The notes: generated by a model from the sequence alone, not told the origin. Shown: positions 1 to 6,003, numbered from the stretch's first letter. The stretch is DNA of 6,092 nucleotides from Propionibacteriales bacterium (GCA_030453285.1 JAKDKP010000159.1:1-6092), one strand, 5' to 3'. A program made the numbers and translations.

Positions 1-26
1 CCCACAAAGCCGTTCCCGAAGTGCGG

Positions 27-54
27 ACCATCGCAGAGACATGATTGCGATGGT
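27..54 (+). promoter_or_regulatory. Stem-loop upstream of the cold shock gene
   Basis: Bases 27-35 (ACCATCGCA) are the exact reverse complement of bases 46-54 (TGCGATGGT), giving a 9-bp stem with a 10-nt loop. The stem can be lengthened by a G26-T55 wobble and a G25-C56 pair. It lies 56 bases before the cold shock ATG. If the transcript starts upstream of it, it would be part of the 5' leader, where cold shock genes in other bacteria often carry temperature-responsive structure. It could also be a protein operator, or the weak end of a transcript entering from the left; no T tract follows it. The pairing is seen directly; the role is inferred. Confidence 0.4.
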
Positions 55-109
55 TCAGCGTGACGATCGTGAGGTGCGGTCGTCGACGTATTTGTCAAGG
101 GAGAAAGTC

Positions 110-313
110 ATGGCGCAAGGAACCGTCAAGTGGTTCAACGCTGAAAAGGGTTACGGCTTCATCGCCGTCGACGGAGGCGGCCCGGACGTCTTCGTGCACT
201 ACAGCGCGATCGAGAGCTCCGGCTTCCGTACCCTCGAAGAGGGTCAGCGGGTCGAGTTCGACACCACCGAAGGTGACAAGGGGACCCAGGCCGCTCGCGT
301 CAACGCGATCTGA
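110..313 (+). CDS. Cold shock protein, CspA family (67 aa)
   Basis: A single cold shock domain, a five-stranded OB-fold that binds single-stranded RNA and DNA and acts in the cytoplasm as an RNA chaperone. The protein begins [18 protein letters not shown]. Residues 13-18 (KGYGFI) are the RNP1 motif and residues 27-31 (VFVHY) are RNP2; the surface aromatics W8, F9, Y15, F17, F28, H30 and Y31 are present. At 67 aa it has the normal length of the family. The ATG at 110 is chosen because AGGGAGA lies at 98-104, five bases before it, and because the family starts at this point; an in-frame ATG at 41 would add 23 unrelated residues. It stands alone and ends in a strong hairpin terminator. Family members may be cold-induced or constitutive, and the sequence does not say which. 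Confidence 0.97.
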   Translation: MAQGTVKWFNAEKGYGFIAVDGGGPDVFVHYSAIESSGFRTLEEGQRVEFDTTEGDKGTQAARVNAI

Positions 314-337
314 GACCTGAAGCTTCGCTGAACACCA

Positions 338-377
338 ACGACGAGCCCTCCGCCCCTTCGGGCGGAGGGCTCGTTGT
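338..377 (+). terminator. Strong hairpin terminator after the cold shock gene
   Basis: Bases 338-355 pair with 360-377 in an 18-bp stem (one G-T wobble), with a CTTC loop. The core is GCCCTCCGCCC facing GGGCGGAGGGC. It begins 24 bases after the stop codon. The sequence after it (CTGTCGCC) has almost no T tract, as in many high-GC actinobacterial terminators. Because the stem is symmetrical it could also stop minus-strand transcription leaving moeZ, which ends at 445, so it may be bidirectional. Confidence 0.88.
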
Positions 378-404
378 CTGTCGCCCCCCAGGTCAGCGCA
401 GAGC

Positions 405-444
405 CTGATCACTGGGTGGGCTGATCACTCATACGAGCTGATCA
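405..444. repeat. Three phased CTGATCA repeats
   Basis: CTGATCA occurs at 405-411, 421-427 and 438-444, with periods of 16 and 17 bases. Two of the copies are preceded by G and two are followed by CT. TGATCA is self-complementary, so any two copies can also pair as a 6-bp hairpin stem. The last copy touches the moeZ stop codon (445-447, minus strand). They could form a weak moeZ terminator or be binding sites. The repetition is visible; no function is established. Confidence 0.4.
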
Positions 445-1617
445 TCAGTACAAGGGCTGGCTCGGGTCGATCCGCTCCACCCAGGCATTCACTCCGCCAT
501 CGACGTGGACCGCGTCGTCCCGGCCGGCACCGTGCAGGACCGCCAGGCAGTCCGCCGAGCGGGCACCGCTGCGGCAGTGCAGCACCAACAGTCCCGGTGG
601 CAGGGTCGCCAACGCCGTACCGTCGAGGAAGTCGCCCTTCGGTACGTGCACCGCACCAGGGATCGTGTTGATCTCCCGCTCGCCGGCTTCCCGCACGTCG
701 ACCAGGGTGAACGCCCGCTCGCCCCGGTCCCGCTCGGCCAGCCAGGCGGCCAGCTCCTCGACACCGATGCTCGCACCGTCAGCCGCATCGACTCCCGCGG
801 CGCCCTGCAGACCACAGAGTGCCTCGTATTCGTCGAGCTCGGTGATCAACTTCTGTTCCGGGTCGGGCTTGAGCTCCAGGGTCCGGTACGTCATCTCCAA
901 CGCGTCGTGGATCAGCAATCGCCCCAGCAGGGGGTTGCCGATCCCGGTGATCAACTTGATCGCCTCGGTGACCATGATCGATCCGATCGAGGCACACAAC
1001 ACCCCCAGCACACCGCCCTCAGCACAGGACGGCACCAGCCCGGGCGGCGGAGCCTCGGGGTACAGGTCGCGGTACTGCGGGCCGTGCTCGGCCCAGAAGA
1101 CACTGACCTGTCCGGAGAATCGCAGGATCGAACCCCACACGTACGGAATCTGGGCCAGCACGGCGGCATCGTTGACCAGATAGCGTGTGGCGAAGTTGTC
1201 GGTGCCGTCCAGCACCAGGTCGTATCGACCAAACAGCTCGACGGCGTTGCTGGTGTCCAGCCGCTCGGTGTGCCCGACAAAGTTCACGTACGGGTTGACC
1301 TCGGCCACCGTGTCGGCCGCCGAGCTGATCTTGGTCCGACCGATGTCGGACTGCCCGTGCACCACCTGGCGGTGCAGGTTCGACTCCTCCACCACGTCGT
1401 CATCGATCACGCCCAGGGTGCCTACCCCGGCCGCAGCCAGGTACAACAGCGCGGGGCTGCCCAGACCGCCGGCCCCGATCACCAGCACCTTGGCTGTCTT
1501 CAACCGGCGCTGACCAAGCATGCCAACCTCATCAATGATCAGGTGGCGGCTGTAACGCCGGACCTCGTCGAGGGTCAGCTCAGCCACCGGGTCGACCAGT
1601 GGCGGCAGATGTGACAT
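445..1617 (-). CDS. moeZ: MoeZ: adenylyltransferase/sulfurtransferase (E1-like domain fused to rhodanese)
   Basis: A cytoplasmic enzyme that adenylates the C-terminal glycine of ubiquitin-like sulfur carriers (MoaD, ThiS or CysO types) and then transfers sulfur to make the thiocarboxylate used for molybdopterin, thiamine or cysteine synthesis. The 390-aa protein has an E1/ThiF domain at about 15-270, with the nucleotide loop GAGGLGS at 48-54, DGTDN at 137-141 and PSCAEGG with C198. A rhodanese domain follows at about 281-390, with the active loop CRSGAR from C348. The two CxxC zinc pairs of E. coli MoeB are missing: the first reads PQYRDLY and the second keeps only C268. Partial loss of these pairs is known in the MoeZ family. 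The ATG at 1617 is preceded by the strong site GGAGGAGAGGGA (minus strand, 1632-1621) and gives the normal family N-terminus; an upstream start at 1710 would add 31 low-complexity residues. Confidence 0.95.
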   Translation of the reverse strand: MSHLPPLVDPVAELTLDEVRRYSRHLIIDEVGMLGQRRLKTAKVLVIGAGGLGSPALLYLAAAGVGTLGVIDDDVVEESNLHRQVVHGQSDIGRTKISSAADTVAEVNPYVNFVGHTERLDTSNAVELFGRYDLVLDGTDNFATRYLVNDAAVLAQIPYVWGSILRFSGQVSVFWAEHGPQYRDLYPEAPPPGLVPSCAEGGVLGVLCASIGSIMVTEAIKLITGIGNPLLGRLLIHDALEMTYRTLELKPDPEQKLITELDEYEALCGLQGAAGVDAADGASIGVEELAAWLAERDRGERAFTLVDVREAGEREINTIPGAVHVPKGDFLDGTALATLPPGLLVLHCRSGARSADCLAVLHGAGRDDAVHVDGGVNAWVERIDPSQPLY

Positions 1618-1620
1618 CGA

Positions 1621-1632
1621 TCCCTCTCCTCC
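1621..1632 (-). promoter_or_regulatory. Ribosome binding site that fixes the moeZ start
   Basis: Read on the minus strand, GGAGGAGAGGGA lies just before the ATG at 1617, with the GGAGGA core nine bases from the start codon. It is one of the strongest Shine-Dalgarno matches in the window and decides against the longer reading from 1710. Confidence 0.8.
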
Positions 1633-1642
1633 TCCACGAGAG

Positions 1643-1660
1643 CCCGTACGGGATCTCCCG
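1643..1660. promoter_or_regulatory. Overlapping palindromes in the moeZ leader
   Basis: CCCGTACGGG (1643-1652) is a perfect 10-bp palindrome. It overlaps CGGGATCTCCCG (1649-1660), an inverted repeat with 5-bp arms and a 2-base spacer. The two structures share CGGG, so in RNA they would be mutually exclusive. They lie between moeZ and the polymerase gene, downstream of a possible minus-strand -10 box. They might be an operator or leader structure; short palindromes of this composition also arise by chance in GC-rich DNA. Confidence 0.25.
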
Positions 1661-1666
1661 GCCATG

Positions 1667-1672
1667 AGCCTA
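1667..1672 (-). promoter_or_regulatory. Possible moeZ -10 box (TAGGCT)
   Basis: On the minus strand TAGGCT matches the actinobacterial -10 pattern TANNNT. It lies about 50 bases before the moeZ ATG, which would give a leader of roughly 43 bases. No convincing -35 element is seen 16-18 bases upstream, so the call is weak. Confidence 0.25.
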
Positions 1673-1742
1673 GTCCGGCAGCTCGGAGCCCTAGAGTGGC
1701 CATGCACCATCTGTTCTGGCCGCGGGAAGGAAGGACTCCATC

Positions 1743-2705
1743 ATGGGCGATGTCTGGACCACCGTCGGTGATCAACAACTGTCGCTGTCCAACCTGGACA
1801 AGGTTCTGTTCCCCGAAGCTGGCTGGACCAAGGCCGAGGTGATCAACTACTACGTGCAGATCGCACCGACCCTGCTGCCACACATCGTCGACCGCGCGGT
1901 GACCCGGATCCGGTTCCCCGACGGGGTCGGCGAGCTGGCGATGCAGTTCTACGAGAAGAATCTGCCCCCCGGTTGCCCCGACTGGGTTGGTCGTCAGCAG
2001 GTCCGTACCAGCGACGGTGTCGTCTCGTACGTGACCGCCGACAACGCCGCCACGCTGGTCTATCTGGCGAACCTCGCGGCGCTGGAACTCCACGTGCCCC
2101 AGTGGTCGATCGGTTCGGCCACCCCCGACACCGACGGGGTGATCACCCTGCCCGGCAAGGAGCCGGCAGAGGCCGATCCCTTGGCCGACCGGATCGTCGT
2201 CGACTGTGACCCCGGTCCGGGAATCACCATGATCGACAATGCACGAGCTGCCATGATCATCGCCGCCGAGCTCGCCGGGGACGGCCTGATTCCGGTGGCC
2301 AAGACCTCAGGCAACAAGGGGCTCCAGGTCTCCGCGGCGATCGCGCCGGCACCCTGCGAGGACGCCCGCGCCTACGTGCAGGCAGTCGCCAGCCGGCTGT
2401 CCCGCCGACACAAGGAGCTGTTCGTGGTCCAGGTCGCCAAGGCCGCACGGGCGAACCGGATCTTCCTCGACTACAACCAGAACATGGCCGCCCGCAACAC
2501 GATCGCCCCCTACTCGCTGCGTGCCCGACCGCATCCGCGGGTGGCGACCCCACTGACCTGGGACGAGGTGGCTGCCGTCGACGACCCGACGGCGCTGCAG
2601 TTCAGCCCCGAGGACGTGCTGGCCCGAGTGACCGAGCACGGCGATCTGGCCGAGGACCTGCTGATCACCGATCCACCAGCGTTGCCCGACATCGGCCGGA
2701 ACTGA
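1743..2705 (+). CDS. Stand-alone LigD-type DNA polymerase/primase domain protein (320 aa)
   Basis: An archaeo-eukaryotic primase-type polymerase of the LigD PolDom family. Relatives add nucleotides at breaks and gaps, often preferring ribonucleotides, during non-homologous end joining or excision repair. The N-terminus (LSNLDKVLFPEAGWTK, 14-29) is typical. The catalytic acids are D154 and D156 in VVDCDPGPG, and D243 in FLDYNQN. ELHVPQW (115-121) carries the conserved H117, TSGNKGL (188-194) is the nucleotide-binding loop, and RNTIAPYSLRARP (251-263) follows. Where most relatives have TSGxKGLH, this protein has Q195. There is no ligase or nuclease domain; 320 aa is normal for a stand-alone PolDom, like mycobacterial PolD1/PolD2 or Prim-PolC. 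GGAAGGAAGGA (1725-1735) supports the ATG at 1743. No Ku or ligase gene is in the window, so its pathway is inferred. It is divergent from moeZ. Confidence 0.92.
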   Translation: MGDVWTTVGDQQLSLSNLDKVLFPEAGWTKAEVINYYVQIAPTLLPHIVDRAVTRIRFPDGVGELAMQFYEKNLPPGCPDWVGRQQVRTSDGVVSYVTADNAATLVYLANLAALELHVPQWSIGSATPDTDGVITLPGKEPAEADPLADRIVVDCDPGPGITMIDNARAAMIIAAELAGDGLIPVAKTSGNKGLQVSAAIAPAPCEDARAYVQAVASRLSRRHKELFVVQVAKAARANRIFLDYNQNMAARNTIAPYSLRARPHPRVATPLTWDEVAAVDDPTALQFSPEDVLARVTEHGDLAEDLLITDPPALPDIGRN

Positions 2706-2770
2706 CGCCGGGCGTTCGCGTCCAGACGCTGAACCAGGCTTCTACCACCGGCATGACCAGTACGCGGCCG

Positions 2771-3163
2771 TCAGCCGCCCCAGTCGAGATTGGCCCGCTC
2801 GCGGACCGTCATCCCGGCCACCACCAGGTCCCAGGAGTCCTCCACCATCGCCAGCACCAGGTCGTCGGGCAAGGCGCCGGTCAGGTCGACACCGTTCCAA
2901 TGCTCCTTGTTGAGGTGGTAAGCGGGAGTGATCTCGCGGTGGTCACGGCGCAGTTCCACCGCCAGTTGCGGCTCGCACTTCAGGCTCACCGTCAGCGGGG
3001 TCGTGACGTGCAACCCCGACAGGGCGAAGATCCGGCCCGGGCGGGCCCGCGGTGTTCCGGCGAAGGCCTGCACCTTGAACACCGCGGTCTCCTCACCAAA
3101 AGGAAAGTCCTCGTACGTCCCCGGCAGGGCCAGGCAGGCGGCCCGTAGTCGTTGCGCATCCAC
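2771..3163 (-). CDS. MmcQ/YjbR family protein (130 aa)
   Basis: A small soluble protein of the MmcQ/YjbR family, which adopts a CyaY-like fold. Its biochemical role is not established, although it is often labelled DNA-binding. Family marks are LPGTYEDFPFG (13-23), the strand TVSLKCEP (58-65), and PAYHLNKEHWNGVDL (80-94), followed by DSWDLV near the end. The length is normal. Two GTG starts are possible, at 3163 and 3172, and neither has a Shine-Dalgarno site. The one at 3163 gives the usual family beginning (MDAQRLRAACLALPG) and lies seven bases after a -10-like TAGCGT, as a leaderless start would; the 3172 start adds three residues. It converges on the polymerase gene (65-bp gap) and is divergent from the TetR gene, so it is a possible target of that regulator. 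Confidence 0.88.
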   Translation of the reverse strand: MDAQRLRAACLALPGTYEDFPFGEETAVFKVQAFAGTPRARPGRIFALSGLHVTTPLTVSLKCEPQLAVELRRDHREITPAYHLNKEHWNGVDLTGALPDDLVLAMVEDSWDLVVAGMTVRERANLDWGG

Positions 3164-3170
3164 CCGGGCC

Positions 3171-3176
3171 ACGCTA
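3171..3176 (-). promoter_or_regulatory. Possible -10 box for a leaderless YjbR-like transcript
   Basis: On the minus strand TAGCGT fits TANNNT and is followed by seven bases and then the GTG at 3163, so transcription would start at or next to the start codon. There is no Shine-Dalgarno site to contradict this. No good -35 is seen. If the start is instead 3172, the hexamer overlaps the start codon and the call is wrong. Confidence 0.3.
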
Positions 3177-3197
3177 GGCCACCGGCGGCAACGGCGG

Positions 3198-3218
3198 ACC
3201 GACCCACGATCGGTCGGT
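3198..3218. promoter_or_regulatory. Inverted-repeat operator, probable TetR autoregulation site
   Basis: ACCGACC (3198-3204) and GGTCGGT (3212-3218) are exact reverse complements separated by seven bases. The site ends directly against the TAGCAT hexamer at 3219-3224, 12 bases before the TetR ATG, so bound repressor would cover the spacer between -35 and -10. Size and position are typical of TetR-family operators. It is also within 35 bp of the divergent YjbR-like start, so both genes could be controlled. The repeat is seen; binding is inferred. Confidence 0.65.
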
Positions 3219-3224
3219 TAGCAT
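3219..3224 (+). promoter_or_regulatory. -10 box of a leaderless TetR promoter
   Basis: TAGCAT fits the TANNNT -10 pattern. Exactly six bases (GCGCCA) separate it from the ATG at 3231, which puts the expected transcription start on the A of the start codon. There is no Shine-Dalgarno sequence before this ATG, as expected for a leaderless mRNA, a common class in actinobacteria. The -35 region is poorly defined. Confidence 0.5.
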
Positions 3225-3230
3225 GCGCCA

Positions 3231-3869
3231 ATGACCTCGATCCGCGTTGCCCGACTCCCCCGCGACCAGCGGCGCAGCCAGCTCGTGGATGCCGCGGCCG
3301 AGGTGTTCACCAGCAAAGGGTTCCACGCTGCCGCCATGGACGACATCGCCGAGGCGGCCGGGGTCTCCAAGCCGGTGCTGTACCAGCACTTCTCCTCCAA
3401 GCTCGAGCTGTACGTCGATCTGCTGGAGGTGTCGTGTGAGCGCCTGTTGTCGATCATCCGGGCCGCTCTGGCCACCACCGACGTCAACCGCGACCGGGTC
3501 GTGGCCACGATGGGCGGCTTCTACCACTTCGTCAACGAGCAACGCGCCGACTTCCGGCTGGTGTTCGAGTCCGACCTGACCAGCGAACCGGCCGTCCGCG
3601 ACCGCCTCAACCAGCTCAACGAGGACATCGCCGACGCCGTGGCCCAGGTGATCGCCGAGGACACCCAGCTGCCGCCCGACCAGGCCAAACTGCTGGCGAT
3701 CTCGCTGACCGGCGTGGCCCAGGTGAGCGCCCGCTACTGGGCGGCCGGTTCCACCACGATCGGGCTCGACGAGGCGATCGAGTTGGTCAGTCGACTGGTG
3801 TGGCGCGGCATTCGAGGGTTTCCCCGTACGACCCCCGCGGGCTCCCCGGATTCGGCCACGGCCGGCTGA
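3231..3869 (+). CDS. TetR/AcrR family transcriptional regulator (212 aa)
   Basis: A dimeric DNA-binding repressor of the TetR family. The N-terminal domain (about 13-62) carries the helix-turn-helix AMDDIAEAAGVSKPVLYQHF (35-54) followed by SSKLELY, a very typical match. The rest (about 65-195) is the variable helical ligand and dimer domain; its ligand cannot be read from the sequence. The last 15 residues are a loose Pro/Ser/Ala tail. The ATG at 3231 is chosen because it gives the usual short N-terminal arm and fits a leaderless promoter; no ribosome site is present. An inverted repeat just upstream suggests autoregulation. From memory, Mycobacterium tuberculosis also has a TetR gene (Rv3208) close to moeZ (Rv3206c), so this one may be its counterpart; that link is tentative. 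Confidence 0.93.
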   Translation: MTSIRVARLPRDQRRSQLVDAAAEVFTSKGFHAAAMDDIAEAAGVSKPVLYQHFSSKLELYVDLLEVSCERLLSIIRAALATTDVNRDRVVATMGGFYHFVNEQRADFRLVFESDLTSEPAVRDRLNQLNEDIADAVAQVIAEDTQLPPDQAKLLAISLTGVAQVSARYWAAGSTTIGLDEAIELVSRLVWRGIRGFPRTTPAGSPDSATAG

Positions 3870-4017
3870 GCGTCTCGGTCGCGGCCGGTTCAGACATCGG
3901 CCCCACCGCGTGGCACCCCCTGTGGCGCTTCACCGGTGGCCAACACCCACACGAGCTCCGATGGGTGAGTATCGTGGGCGGCAACGTGTCACCTTTTCGA
4001 AAGAGGTCTGATCGATC

Positions 4018-5283
4018 ATGACGACCCCCACCCCACCGAACCAGGGTGCTGCGGCCGCCGCGGCCGCCCCGTTGGCTCCGCCGGCCGGCGTCCAGGCGAA
4101 GGGCAATGTCCTCACCCTGGAGGCGCCCGCCGCTCCGCAGAAGATCGCCGAGACCCAGGCGCCGGCGATGGCACCACAGATCGAGCAGAGTGCGGTGCCG
4201 GCCCTGGACAGCAAGGTGGATGGCTTCCTCGACGCGATGATGAGCGCCGAGACCAGCTCTCCGGAGTTCGCTGCCCAGACCGAACACGTTCGCAACATGG
4301 GCGATGCCGACATCCGCAAGGCGGCCGAGACCTCCAACCGTCTGCTGCAGCAACCGGTCAAGGCGATGAAGGAGGGCGGCATCTCCGAGGCCGGCAATGT
4401 CGGCAAGACGTTGATGTCGCTGCGCCGGACGGTCGAGGATCTCGACCCGAGCCAGGCACGGGGGCCCAAGAAGCTGCTCGGCATGATCCCGTTCGGTGAT
4501 CAGATCACCGACTATTTCCGCAAGTACCAGTCGGCACAGTCCCACCTCAACGGCATCCTGCACGCCTTGCGCAGCGGACAGGACGAGCTCACCAAGGACA
4601 ATGTGGCGCTCAACCTGGAGAAGCAGCACCTCTGGGAGAACATGGGTCGGCTGAACCAGTACGTCTACATCGCCGAACAGTTGGATGCGAAACTTGCCGC
4701 CAAGATCGCCGAGCTCCAGTCGACCGACCCGGAGAAGGCGAAGGCGCTGGCGCAGGACGTGTTGTTCTACGTACGGCAGAAACACCAGGACCTGCTCACC
4801 CAGCTCGCCGTGTCGATCCAGAGCTACCTGGCGATCGACATCATCATCAAGAACAACATCGAGTTGATCAAGGGCGTCGACCGTGCCACCACCACCACGG
4901 TGTCGGCCCTGCGGACCGCCGTCGTCGTGGCTCAGGCGTTGGGCAACCAGAAGCTGGTGCTCGACCAGATCACGGCACTGAACACCACCACCTCGGACAT
5001 GATCCAGCGCACCTCGGAGATGCTCCGGGACAACTCTGCGGCGATCCAGCAGCAGGCGGCCTCAGCGACCATCGGCCTGCCCCAGCTGCAGGCCGCCTTT
5101 CAGAACATCTACGAAACCATGGACTCGATCGACACGTTCAAGCTGCAGGCCTTGGACACCATGGCCGCCACGATCGGCGTGCTGGAAGGCGAGGTCGTGA
5201 AGTCGCAGGAATACCTGGACCGCTCGCGCAAGCAGGACGCCCGGATGGCCTCGGGTCAACTGGACATCGAGAAGCAGGCCTGA
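4018..5283 (+). CDS. TelA family protein (toxic anion resistance family, 421 aa)
   Basis: Belongs to the TelA family, named for tellurite resistance plasmids; the chromosomal members have no firmly known biochemical role. The first 60 residues are a disordered Ala/Pro/Gln-rich leader with an alanine run at 11-17. From about 61 the protein is almost wholly alpha-helical. The family signature lies at 151-200: KKLLGMIPFG, YFRKYQSAQSHLNGIL, then DELTKDNVALNLEK. A central stretch (about 241-300, VLFYVRQKHQDLL and IDIIIKNNIELIKGVDRA) and long coiled-coil-like helices (310-420) follow. No signal peptide or membrane segment is seen, so it is probably cytoplasmic or peripheral. Length is normal. AAAGAGG (4000-4006) lies 11 bases before the ATG, rather far. 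A possible -10, TATCGT, lies at 3970-3975. It leads a probable operon; the next gene starts 54 bases after its stop. Confidence 0.92.
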   Translation: MTTPTPPNQGAAAAAAAPLAPPAGVQAKGNVLTLEAPAAPQKIAETQAPAMAPQIEQSAVPALDSKVDGFLDAMMSAETSSPEFAAQTEHVRNMGDADIRKAAETSNRLLQQPVKAMKEGGISEAGNVGKTLMSLRRTVEDLDPSQARGPKKLLGMIPFGDQITDYFRKYQSAQSHLNGILHALRSGQDELTKDNVALNLEKQHLWENMGRLNQYVYIAEQLDAKLAAKIAELQSTDPEKAKALAQDVLFYVRQKHQDLLTQLAVSIQSYLAIDIIIKNNIELIKGVDRATTTTVSALRTAVVVAQALGNQKLVLDQITALNTTTSDMIQRTSEMLRDNSAAIQQQAASATIGLPQLQAAFQNIYETMDSIDTFKLQALDTMAATIGVLEGEVVKSQEYLDRSRKQDARMASGQLDIEKQA

Positions 5284-5337
5284 CCCACACCCCGGACGAA
5301 CGTCACACCACACCGCGAAGGGACCGACAAGGCCGCG

Positions 5338-6003
5338 ATGGGATTCACTGACTGGATCGCCAGGATGATGGGCGAGGAGGAGCCTGAGCCCACGTTCACC
5401 GCGCCCGCTCCGCCCACCGAAGAGGAGATCCTGGCCGCGCTCGACCAGGTCGTCGCGATGGCCGCCGACGCGAAGGCGCCACCGATGGTGCGGTCTCGAC
5501 TCGCGCGGGTGGCCAACACCGTACGACTCACCATGCCAAGGTTGCGCAACCTCGGGCTGGGGAGCCCGGAGGCGTACTCGGTGATGGCGACCGCCACCGA
5601 TTACCTTCCCGAAGCGCTGGGCGGCTACCTGCGGCTGCCTCGCGAATGGGCCGACTCCCGACCGATCGACAACGGCAAGACCTCGCTGCTGCTGCTGATC
5701 GACCAGTTGGACCTGCTCGGATCAACGATGGACAAGGTGTTCGATGCGGTCAATCGCGCCGACGCCCAGGCACTGATCGCCCACGGCCGCTTCCTGCAGT
5801 CGAAGTTCGGCACCAGCAGCACCGGCGGGTTGCTGGAGATGGACGCCGCGGACCGGCAGCAGGCGCCCGTATCGTCCGATCCGGCCTCATCGTCCCCACC
5901 GGCACCATTGACCGGCCCATCCGCATCACCGGCCGGCCAACCCCGCCCCACCACCGAGAAGGCGCCCGAACGCCCACGCAGCATGTTGGACCTGGAGAGC
6001 TGA
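5338..6003 (+). CDS. Conserved protein, probable XpaC-like partner of TelA (221 aa)
   Basis: I do not recognise this gene with certainty. Residues 26-158 form a compact helical domain. Its best conserved-looking part is DYLPEALGGYLRLPREW (88-104), then GKTSLLLLIDQLDLLGSTMDKVFDA (113-137) and ALIAHGRFLQSKFG (145-158). A Y-LP-L--YL-L pattern followed by a long helix resembles the XpaC family, whose genes sit beside telA-like genes (xpaC-yaaN in Bacillus subtilis). The tail (about 175-221) is Pro/Ser-rich and looks disordered, and the first 25 residues are acidic and proline-rich. There is no signal peptide or true membrane helix. The ATG at 5338 follows AAGG at 5329-5332; AAGGGA at 5318-5323 is farther away. 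Its stop overlaps the start of the next gene by one base, so translation is probably coupled. Confidence 0.75.
   Translation: MGFTDWIARMMGEEEPEPTFTAPAPPTEEEILAALDQVVAMAADAKAPPMVRSRLARVANTVRLTMPRLRNLGLGSPEAYSVMATATDYLPEALGGYLRLPREWADSRPIDNGKTSLLLLIDQLDLLGSTMDKVFDAVNRADAQALIAHGRFLQSKFGTSSTGGLLEMDAADRQQAPVSSDPASSSPPAPLTGPSASPAGQPRPTTEKAPERPRSMLDLES

Noticed and set aside
41..109. Longer N-terminus for the cold shock protein from the ATG at 41
   Set aside because: The added residues are not part of the fold, there is no ribosome site before 41, and the ATG lies in the loop of the hairpin; the ATG at 110 has a good ribosome site.
505..1614. 369-codon open frame on the plus strand
   Set aside because: It lies entirely antisense to moeZ, is rich in Gln, Arg and His, shows no known domain, and is the usual mirror frame of a GC-rich gene.
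1618..1710. Longer N-terminus for moeZ from 1710
   Set aside because: The extra 31 residues are Arg/Gly/Ser-rich and unlike the family, and the strong ribosome site at 1621-1632 points to 1617.
2704..2729. Terminator between the polymerase and YjbR-like genes
   Set aside because: Only short competing stems are found (GACGC with GCGTC, and GCGT with ACGC), with no T tract; too weak to call.
2753..3148. 131-codon plus-strand frame opposite the YjbR-like gene
   Set aside because: It is the antisense shadow of a gene with clear family motifs and has no ribosome site or recognisable domain.
3850..3910. Hairpin after the TetR stop from repeated CGGCCGG
   Set aside because: CGGCCG is self-complementary and common in GC-rich DNA; no extended stem or T tract is seen.
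4009..4018. TGATCGATCA palindrome at the TelA start codon, and TTTCGAAA beside its ribosome site
   Set aside because: Short palindromes without spacing or repetition that suggest an operator; probably chance.
3787..4785. 332-codon open frame on the minus strand
   Set aside because: It is antisense to the TelA gene and crosses the end of the TetR gene. It has no family motif, and the opposite strand encodes clear proteins.
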